The notes beneath the pieces are model-generated. The model did no database searches, was not told the origin of the DNA, and saw nothing but the letters and a program-made list of their open reading frames with translations. Both the position numbers and the translations under genes were made by a program. From contig JACKNM010000002.1 in assembly GCA_024234875.1 (NCBI GenBank), forward strand, positions 1 through 64,000: a stretch of DNA of 64,000 bases, in the 5' to 3' direction. Source of the stretch: Ectothiorhodospiraceae bacterium. GTDB lineage: Bacteria; Pseudomonadota; Gammaproteobacteria; HK1. This document shows, piece by piece, positions 6,005 through 12,711 of this stretch. Position 1 is the stretch's first letter. The number at the start of each line of letters is the position of its first letter.

Positions 6005-7290
6005 CCCGGGGTCGCGACAGCCGCGCCACTCTGGATGCGGTCTGGCGCCTGGAGTCCGGTCGCATCATCGGCACCGTGCTGCGGCTGGTCGGCGATCTTG
6101 CCCAAGCCGAGGAGCTGGCGCAGGACGCGCTGCTGGCGGCACTGGAGAAGTGGACCGAGGACGGCGTGCCGGAGAACCCGGCCGGCTGGTTGATGACCAC
6201 GGCTCGCAATCGGGCCATCGACCTGCTGCGGCGCCAGTCGATGTACCAGGGCATACGCCAGCAGTTGCTGCACGAGTCGCCCGTGCAGACCGCCGCCGAT
6301 CTGGTCGAGTCGGCCGCCGAGGAACGTATCGACGACGACGTGCTGCGCCTGATGTTCGGCGTCTGCCATCCGTTGTTGCCTGCCGATGCGCGGGTCGCGC
6401 TGGCGCTCCGCCTGGTCAACGGTCTCAGCGTCGCCGAGATCGCCCGCGCCTACCTGCTGCCGGAGGCCACCATCGCACAGCGCATCACCCGCGCCAAACG
6501 CACCCTTAAGGCGGCGCGGGTCGGTTTCGATCTGCCGCCGTCCGAGGCTCGGGCGGAGCGGCTGGGCTCGGTGCTGGAGGCCATCTACCTGATCTTCAAC
6601 GAGGGCTACGCCGCCACGGCGGGTGAACGCTGGTTCAGGCCGATGCTGTGCGAGGAAGCCTTACGGTTGGGGCGGAGCCTCGCCAGTCTGGTCTCGGACG
6701 ACACCGAGGTGCTGGGACTGGCGGCCTTGCTGGAGTTCCAGTCGTCCCGCCTGACCGCGCGCTGCGACGCGGCCGGGCAACCGATCCTGCTGGCGATGCA
6801 GGACCGTGGACTCTGGGACCGGCTACTGATCCGTCGTGGATTCGAGTACCTGAATCGCGCCTTCGCCCTGCAGGCACCGGTCGGCGTCTACTGCCTGCAG
6901 GCCGCGATCGCCGCTTGCCACGCTCGCTCACCGAGTTTGGAGCAGACCGACTGGGAGGAGATTCTGGCCCTGTACGACGGCCTGCTGCAGGCCCAGCCCA
7001 CCGCGGTGGTGGCCTTGAACCGCGCGATGGCCGTCAGCATGGTGGATGGTCCCGAGGCGGCTCTGGCGCTGGTCGATTCGCTGCGAGAATCCGGTGAGTT
7101 GTACGGCTATCACCTGTTGTACAGCGTTCGCGGCGACCTGTTGCAGAAGCTCGGTCGGCTCGACGAGGCACGGGTCGATTTCCTGCGCGCGGCCGAGCTC
7201 ACCGACAACCGCCAGGCAGCCGAGTTGATGCGACGACGGGCCACCGAATGCGTCGCTCGCGAGCGCGGCACCGGGCGAGTCCCGCACTGA
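6001..7290 (+). CDS. ECF42-type RNA polymerase sigma factor with C-terminal TPR domain
   Basis: A 429-residue sigma factor of the COG4941/ECF42 type. Region 2 lies at about 20-85 (GDLAQAEELAQDALLAALE, then ARNRAIDLLRRQ). Region 4 lies at about 115-175 (LALRLVNGLSVAEIARAYLL, then ATIAQRITRAKRTL). A long C-terminal extension of about 240 residues includes TPR-like helices (VALNRAMAVSMVDGPEAAL, GDLLQKLGRLDEARVDFLRA). This group has no separate anti-sigma factor; the extension is thought to control activity. It closes the operon that begins at 4233 and probably transcribes it from TGTCGAA at 4132. Confidence 0.92.
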   Translation: MTRGRDSRATLDAVWRLESGRIIGTVLRLVGDLAQAEELAQDALLAALEKWTEDGVPENPAGWLMTTARNRAIDLLRRQSMYQGIRQQLLHESPVQTAADLVESAAEERIDDDVLRLMFGVCHPLLPADARVALALRLVNGLSVAEIARAYLLPEATIAQRITRAKRTLKAARVGFDLPPSEARAERLGSVLEAIYLIFNEGYAATAGERWFRPMLCEEALRLGRSLASLVSDDTEVLGLAALLEFQSSRLTARCDAAGQPILLAMQDRGLWDRLLIRRGFEYLNRAFALQAPVGVYCLQAAIAACHARSPSLEQTDWEEILALYDGLLQAQPTAVVALNRAMAVSMVDGPEAALALVDSLRESGELYGYHLLYSVRGDLLQKLGRLDEARVDFLRAAELTDNRQAAELMRRRATECVARERGTGRVPH

Positions 7291-7663
7291 ATCGCGCCTG
7301 TCGGCCGTCGCCGGCCTGATGCTCATCGCCGACGGGGCCCCACGATACCGGTCGGGTTCGCGCGGCCATCCGCCGGGCGTTCGCGATTCGGGGCACGCAC
7401 GATGTTCCCCAACGCCTGCAGGCGCTCGAGCTCGGACGCGAGAAGCGTCCAACTCGAGCCATCGTCTTGCAACGGCAGCCTTCGTCGCACCGGGGTGCTT
7501 CACTCCGGTCCAGCGGTCCGGTCCGTCGGCTCGGATCGACCCATCGCTCCAATGCGCCACATTCCCTTCGCAGACAACCAGATAGGTTGGTCCGACCCTG
7601 GTAGCTGGTAGCCACCGCAGAGATTGCGCGATGATGGCGCCCTCCTGGTAGGGAGTGAGAGCC
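7291..7663. other. Intergenic region with one partial dispersed repeat
   Basis: No gene with coding character is visible here. The only recognisable element is a short match to the dispersed repeat at 7585-7601. AGGGAG just before 7664 is the ribosome binding site of the next gene. Confidence 0.5.
7585..7601 (+). repeat. Short dispersed repeat, partial copy 2
   Basis: GGTTGGTCCGACCCTGG matches the core of the repeat family (GGTCNGACCCC) with the fourth C changed to T. It lacks the AAATCGAC-type left part of the fuller copies, so it is likely a decayed or partial copy. It lies about 60 bp before a gene start. Confidence 0.4.
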
Positions 7664-8656
7664 ATGCGCATCAAGTCCTGCCTCGTCGTCCTCATCGCCC
7701 TGACGCTCACCAGACCGAGTCTCGGTGCCGACGATCTGCTTCCGCCCGACATGAACCCGGTGCAGGCCGGAATCCCGGCTCCGCCGCTGGTCGTCCGGGC
7801 GCTGGAGATTTTCGATTCGGAAGCGATCTCGAAACGACACCATGACCACGTCGATCCGCTCGACGGGTTCACGTTCACCATGGCACACATCCCGCAAGCG
7901 CAGGTGGAGGGCTTCTTTCGCGACATGCGCAACGCGGGCGGTGGTGAGGTCGCAGTCGCGTTCGGGGCGCGCGCGGCCGAGTTCTTCGCCAATGACGACA
8001 AGGCCTGGTCGGCGGCGATACACGCCGCGCGACTCGGTGCAGTCGGCAAGGCCAACGCAGCCGATGTCGAGCGCGTGTTGGATGCAACAATCTTCTCGAA
8101 GCACTTCATGGCACGTTACGCCAAGAACTGCCGCATCACGTGCCAGCCAGGCGAGCCCGATCTCTATCACGAGCAGCGGGAGTGGTTGGTGCCGCTGCTG
8201 CGGCTCGCGCTTCGCGATCGACGCGTCGCGACCTTCCAGCTCGAGAATTGGAACGCGACCCTGCTCGTGCCCGCCGCGGCGAACGCGCGGCTCGCCGGTA
8301 TCGACAGCGAGGCCGGCATCATCAGCGTCGCCTCGGCGCAGTCGAGCGCGACGAGCTGGGGCAGACAGATCGCGCGTGCGGCCGAGACCGGGAGGCTCGC
8401 GGTCGGCGACCTGGTCTGGCCCTGGAACCACCACCCCTTCAAGCCCGACGCCACGGCGGCCGAGCTGCACGACTGGCGGGTGCTCGCCACCTGGCAGTGG
8501 TACTGCGCCAAGAAGCGTGGCATCCGCAACCGAAGCGTCGCCTACTTCAATGCCTTCCTGAAAGACAAGTGGGAGCTTCCGACCTTCGACGGTGGCTCCA
8601 AGGGCCTGAAGGATCCCGCGAACTGGGATCCCACCAAGGTGAAGATGAAGCGCTAG
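7664..8656 (+). CDS. Exported protein of unknown function
   Basis: A 330-residue protein with a clear Sec signal peptide: MRIKSCLVVLIALTLTRPSLG, with cleavage probable before ADD. I do not recognise the mature domain. It contains a Cys pair (NCRITCQPG), many Trp/His/Asp residues (VWPWNHHPFKPDA, WQWYC) and a Lys-rich tail. The ATG at 7664 is chosen over GTG at 7655 because GGAG lies 8 nt upstream and the signal peptide starts cleanly. It stands alone between the ECF operon and a convergent LysR gene; a periplasmic or secreted location is inferred. Confidence 0.7.
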   Translation: MRIKSCLVVLIALTLTRPSLGADDLLPPDMNPVQAGIPAPPLVVRALEIFDSEAISKRHHDHVDPLDGFTFTMAHIPQAQVEGFFRDMRNAGGGEVAVAFGARAAEFFANDDKAWSAAIHAARLGAVGKANAADVERVLDATIFSKHFMARYAKNCRITCQPGEPDLYHEQREWLVPLLRLALRDRRVATFQLENWNATLLVPAAANARLAGIDSEAGIISVASAQSSATSWGRQIARAAETGRLAVGDLVWPWNHHPFKPDATAAELHDWRVLATWQWYCAKKRGIRNRSVAYFNAFLKDKWELPTFDGGSKGLKDPANWDPTKVKMKR

Positions 8657-8708
8657 TCCGCGACGTGCAGCGTCCTCACGCGACCGGTCCGCTCTCGGGA
8701 GTACGACA

Positions 8709-9590
8709 TCAGCGCAATCGCTCGACGAGGTGGTCGATCAAGGCGCGCACGCGCGCGGTGAGATGCCGATTCGCCGGGTATACGGCGTGGACCCCGAACA
8801 TCGGCGCGGCGTATTGCGCAAGGACGAGCTCCAACCGGCCGTCGTCGATGGCGGCCTCCACCACGTAGCGCGGGCAGCGTGCGATGCCGAAGCCGGCCGT
8901 CGCCATGGAGGCGATCGCGTTCGGGGCGTTGGCGCGGAAGGTGCCGGCGATGCGCACCGCGTGCTCACCGTCCGCGCCGCGAAATTGCCAGGTCTCGGGA
9001 TCCGTCATGTTGTCGTCGACGAGACAGGAGTGCCCGGCCAGTTCGGCCGGAGTCCGCGGGCGGCCGTGTCGCGCGAGATAGTCGGGCGACGCGCAGCACA
9101 CCAGCGGCATGTCGACGAGCTTGCGCGCCATCAGGGTCGAGTCGCGCAGGATCCCGATGCGCACCGCGAGGTCGAATCCCTCCTCAACCAGCGCCACGCG
9201 GTGGTCGGCGAGACGCAAGTCGATACTCACCCCGGGGTGCTCGGACAGGAATGGCCGCAGCGCCTCGACCAGCCGGGTCGACCCGAAGGCGGTCGGCGCG
9301 GTGATCCGAATGCTCCCCGACAGGGCGCCCTGACGCTCCTGGACCACCGACTCCAGCTCTGCGAGCTGGTCGAGCAGCGGTAGACAACGCTCCAGGTACG
9401 CGCGCCCGACCTCCGTCAACGCCACGCTGCGCGTGGTGCGATTGAAGAGTTGCACGCCGAGCTGGCTCTCGAGCTGGGCCACTTGCTTGCTGATCTGCTT
9501 GGTCGACTGCGCCAGGCGCCGGCCCGCGGCGGTGAACGAGCACTCCAGGGCGACGGCGGCGAAGGCCTCCATGCACGCGATTCTGTCCAT
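8709..9590 (-). CDS. LysR-family transcriptional regulator
   Basis: A 293-residue LysR-type regulator. The N-terminal winged helix-turn-helix spans residues 1-60 (MDRIACMEAFAAVALECSFT, TRSVALTEVGRAYLERC) and the effector-binding domain runs from about 90 to 290. It belongs to the branch whose members often sit beside the oxidoreductase or GST they control. It is divergent from a glutathione S-transferase gene, with a 22-bp palindrome at 9624-9645 in the 135-bp gap; it probably controls that gene and itself. The effector is unknown. Confidence 0.92.
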   Translation of the reverse strand: MDRIACMEAFAAVALECSFTAAGRRLAQSTKQISKQVAQLESQLGVQLFNRTTRSVALTEVGRAYLERCLPLLDQLAELESVVQERQGALSGSIRITAPTAFGSTRLVEALRPFLSEHPGVSIDLRLADHRVALVEEGFDLAVRIGILRDSTLMARKLVDMPLVCCASPDYLARHGRPRTPAELAGHSCLVDDNMTDPETWQFRGADGEHAVRIAGTFRANAPNAIASMATAGFGIARCPRYVVEAAIDDGRLELVLAQYAAPMFGVHAVYPANRHLTARVRALIDHLVERLR

Positions 9591-9623
9591 TCCGCATTTA
9601 TCCCCTATTCGAACAAAGACAAT

Positions 9624-9645
9624 CGGATTATCGGCCGATTATCCG
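9624..9645. promoter_or_regulatory. Palindromic operator between LysR and GST genes
   Basis: CGGATTATCGGCCGATTATCCG is a 22-bp palindrome broken only at one symmetric position (T facing T), with the perfect core ATCGGCCGAT. It contains the T-N11-A spacing typical of LysR boxes. It is placed between the divergent starts at 9590 and 9726. Binding by the adjacent LysR protein is inferred. Confidence 0.6.
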
Positions 9646-9725
9646 CATTCAGGGAACGACTACAGTGTGCGCCACGCATCGGCACCGTGGTGGTGGCCGA
9701 GCCGACCCACCCGCAGGAGACGCCC

Positions 9726-10346
9726 ATGACCCGCGCCGTTCGCATCCATCACTTCCCGAAGTCCGGCCATTCCCACCGCGTGGTCCTGCTCGCAAGCCTC
9801 GCCGGGATCCCGCACGAGCTGGTCCATGTGGACCTGGCCGCCGGGGCACACAAGACTCCCGCCTTCCTGGCACTGAACCCGTTCGGGCAGGTGCCGGTCG
9901 TCGAGGACGGCCCGACGGTGCTGTCCGACTCCAACGCGATCCTCGTCTACCTCGCCCGGCGGTATGCGCCAGCCTGGCTGCCGACCGATCCGGCACGCGA
10001 GGCCGAGGTGCAGAAGTTCCTGTCGATGGCCGCGGGCGACATCGCGTTCGGCCCGGCCGCGGCACGGCTCGTCACCGTCTTCGGAGCCAGGCTCGACCCG
10101 AGCTACGCGCAGGCGATCGCCACGCGCGCCTTCGATCGCCTCGAGCGTCATCTCGAGGGGCGGGACTGGCTGGTCGGCGATCGGCCGAGCATCGCCGACG
10201 TCGCCGTCTACAGCTACACCGCGCATGCGCCCGAGGGGAACGTGTCGCTGGCGGCCTACCCGCGCATTCGCGCCCTGCTCGCGCGCATCGAGGCGCTGCC
10301 TGGATTCGTCCCGATGCCCGCCACGCCAGTCGGCCTTGCGGCGTGA
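9726..10346 (+). CDS. Glutathione S-transferase family protein
   Basis: A 206-residue GST. The N-terminal thioredoxin-fold domain (residues 1-80) shows RIHHFPKSGHSHRVVLLASL, the cis-Pro segment FGQVPVVEDG, and the glutathione-binding LSDSNAILVYLARRY. The helical domain carries GDRPSIADVAVYSY, the N-capping box motif, near residue 155. It probably conjugates or reduces an electrophile with glutathione. A divergent LysR gene and a palindromic operator lie upstream; a strong stem-loop and a three-domain reductase gene lie downstream. The ATG at 9726 is the only start that fits the fold. Confidence 0.9.
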   Translation: MTRAVRIHHFPKSGHSHRVVLLASLAGIPHELVHVDLAAGAHKTPAFLALNPFGQVPVVEDGPTVLSDSNAILVYLARRYAPAWLPTDPAREAEVQKFLSMAAGDIAFGPAAARLVTVFGARLDPSYAQAIATRAFDRLERHLEGRDWLVGDRPSIADVAVYSYTAHAPEGNVSLAAYPRIRALLARIEALPGFVPMPATPVGLAA

Positions 10347-10353
10347 GTCCCCG

Positions 10354-10389
10354 GGGCGGGTGGGAGACGACCAGACCTCCCACCCGCCC
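10354..10389 (+). terminator. Strong GC stem-loop between GST and the fusion reductase
   Basis: GGGCGGGTGGGAG (10354-10366) pairs perfectly with CTCCCACCCGCCC (10377-10389) around a 10-nt loop. There is no T tract after it; instead the ATG candidates of the next gene follow at 10396 and 10423. It may end most GST transcripts, protect the 3' end, or lower expression of the next gene. The structure is certain; the role is not. Confidence 0.5.
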
Positions 10390-10422
10390 GGCGGCATGGA
10401 CCTCGAGCGGAGACCGACGGAC

Positions 10423-12516
10423 ATGGGCAAGAGCACGAGTGGCTGGGCAAGGGCGGCGTCTCCCTTTCACGCCGGTGAGCATGCGATTCAGACCCGACTC
10501 GGCGTCCGCGAGAGGATGGAGGGCTTCGGCCGCAGGGTGGTACGGGACTACCTGCCGGAGCAGCATCGGGCCTTCCACGGTGGGTTGCCACTCGTGTTCC
10601 TTGGTCACGTCGACACCGACGACCGCCCGTGGGCCTCGGTGGTCGTCGGGCGGCCGGGATTCTTCCACTCGCCGGACCCGCACACGCTGCGTCTGGCCGC
10701 GCCGCCGCTTCCGGGCGACCCGCTGGCCGACGCGCTCGCCCCGGGGCTCGCGGTGGGAATGCTCGGGATCGAGCTCGGCACCCGCCGGCGCAACCGGGTC
10801 AACGGCCGAGTCACCGCCATCGAGGACGGCGCGGTGACGATTGCGGTCGACCAGAGCTTCGGGAACTGCCCGCAGTACATCCAGACACGCACGCCGACGT
10901 TCGCTCGCGAGCCCGGCACCCGGTCGCCCCGAGGCCGCATCGAGCACCTGCTCACGCTGAGCGACGACGACCGTGCGCTCATCCGCGCGGCGGACACCTT
11001 CTGGGTCGCGAGCGCGAGCCACGACCCGGCAGCCGACCCCGCTGCCACCGGGGCGGACATCTCCCACCGCGGTGGCCGCCCCGGCTTCGTCGGCGTGGAG
11101 GGGGACACGCTGACCATTCCCGACTACGCGGGGAACCAGCACTTCAACACGCTCGGCAACATCCTGCTCAATCCCCGAGCGGGCCTCCTGTTCGTGGACT
11201 TCGACACCGGCAACGTGCTGATGCTGACCGGCTCCGCCGAGATCCTGTGGGGCGGGCGCGAGGTGGCGGCGCTGCGCGGCGCCGAGCGCGCCTGGCGGTT
11301 CACGGTGACCGGCGGGCGCCGACTGACCGATTCGATGCCGCTGCGGTGGGCGTTCGGGGAGTGGTCGCCCGACACCCTGGCCACCGGCGACCGGGCCGAG
11401 GCCGAGCGTGTGCTCGCGGCCGAGCGGCGGGGTGCCGAGTGGCGGCGCTACCGCGTGGCCCGAATCGTCGACGAGAGCACGGTGGTGCGCTCGTTTCATC
11501 TCGAGCCCGAGGACGGCGAGGGGCTGTTGCCGTACCGGGCCGGGCAACATCTGTCGATTCGCGTCACGCCAGAGGGCGCAGAGCGGCCGCAGGTCCGCAC
11601 CTACACGCTGTCCTCGGCCCCGTTCGACCGCCACTACCGCATCTCGGTGAAGCGCGAGCCGGCACGCGACGACCACGCACCGGGTCTCGTGTCCGGTCAT
11701 CTGCACACGGCGCTCGAGGTGGGCGACCTCCTCGAGGCGCGCGCGCCAGCCGGGCATTTCGTGATCGACACCACCGCGCGCCGCCCGGCGCTGCTCGTCG
11801 CGGGTGGCGTCGGCGTGACGCCGATGATCGCGATGGCGCGGCACGTGGCACACGAGGGTCTGCGCACAGGCCATCGCAGGCCGCTCACGGTGCTGCACGC
11901 CGTGCGCACCACGAGCGAGGCGGCATTCGCCGACGAGCTACGCGCGCTGGCACGCGACAGCGCCGGCGCGCTGCACCACGTCTCGGTCGTCTCCCGGCCG
12001 ACGGCGGGCGAGCGCGCCGGTGTGGACTTCGACGTCGCCGGCCGCATCGATGCCGACCTACTCCGGGGTCATCTCTCGGCGCCAGATCTCGATGTCTTCC
12101 TCTGTGGACCGCCGAGTTTCATGCAGGCGGTCTACGACACTGCACGCGCACTCGGCGTGGCCGACCGTCGCATTTTCACCGAGGCCTTCGGACCGAGCTC
12201 GCTCACCCGTCGTCCCGACGCCGCTGCGACAGTCGCCCCACCCCGAGCGCAGGTGCTCGAAGCCGTGGTCCGGTTCGTGCGCTCGGGTTTCGAGCAGCGG
12301 TGGAGCCACGGTGACGGCTCGCTGCTCGAGGTGGCCGAGGCACACGGGCTCGACCCCGAGCACGGCTGCCGCGCCGGGCGCTGTGGCGCGTGCGCGGTAC
12401 GTCTCACCGCCGGCGCGGTCGCCTACCGCACCGCGCCGGCGGCATCGGTGCGCGAGGGCGAGGTGCTCATCTGCTGCGCGACCCCGGCAACGGAGACGAT
12501 CGCGCTCGAGCTCTGA
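10423..12516 (+). CDS. PNPOx-like / ferredoxin reductase / 2Fe-2S ferredoxin fusion
   Basis: A 697-residue cytosolic protein with three modules. Residues about 40-330 are a split-barrel flavin-binding domain of the pyridoxamine 5'-phosphate oxidase type. Residues about 345-590 are a ferredoxin-NADP reductase-like module with the FAD motif RTYTLSSAP, nucleotide motif GGVGVTPM and CGPPSFM. The last 90 residues are a plant-type 2Fe-2S domain with ligands in GCRAGRCGACAV and ICC. Electrons would flow from NAD(P)H through FAD to the Fe-S centre and perhaps to the split barrel. ATG 10423, 10 nt after GGAG, is preferred over 10396. The substrate is unknown. Confidence 0.88.
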   Translation: MGKSTSGWARAASPFHAGEHAIQTRLGVRERMEGFGRRVVRDYLPEQHRAFHGGLPLVFLGHVDTDDRPWASVVVGRPGFFHSPDPHTLRLAAPPLPGDPLADALAPGLAVGMLGIELGTRRRNRVNGRVTAIEDGAVTIAVDQSFGNCPQYIQTRTPTFAREPGTRSPRGRIEHLLTLSDDDRALIRAADTFWVASASHDPAADPAATGADISHRGGRPGFVGVEGDTLTIPDYAGNQHFNTLGNILLNPRAGLLFVDFDTGNVLMLTGSAEILWGGREVAALRGAERAWRFTVTGGRRLTDSMPLRWAFGEWSPDTLATGDRAEAERVLAAERRGAEWRRYRVARIVDESTVVRSFHLEPEDGEGLLPYRAGQHLSIRVTPEGAERPQVRTYTLSSAPFDRHYRISVKREPARDDHAPGLVSGHLHTALEVGDLLEARAPAGHFVIDTTARRPALLVAGGVGVTPMIAMARHVAHEGLRTGHRRPLTVLHAVRTTSEAAFADELRALARDSAGALHHVSVVSRPTAGERAGVDFDVAGRIDADLLRGHLSAPDLDVFLCGPPSFMQAVYDTARALGVADRRIFTEAFGPSSLTRRPDAAATVAPPRAQVLEAVVRFVRSGFEQRWSHGDGSLLEVAEAHGLDPEHGCRAGRCGACAVRLTAGAVAYRTAPAASVREGEVLICCATPATETIALEL

Positions 12517-12711
12517 GCCCCACCTCGCACTCACCGTGCCGCCCCGTTGCATCGACCACCAGTGCCGTGACCGGCGTCGCGGGCGCCCCCGGCGCGAGCG
12601 AGCGGTTCCGCCGCCACATCGTGTCTTCCTGATTCACTGCCGGAAAAACCGAATTGTGGCCACTCGGCGAGCAGATATGCTCGGACGGTTCGAATCCTGG
12701 GGCGGCCACTG

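Noticed and set aside
12653..12711. tRNA gene or fragment before the UPF0182 gene
   Set aside because: GGTTCGAATCC and a CGAGCA-GATA-TGCTCG hairpin look tRNA-like, but the T stem cannot pair beyond two bases and no acceptor or anticodon arm can be drawn.
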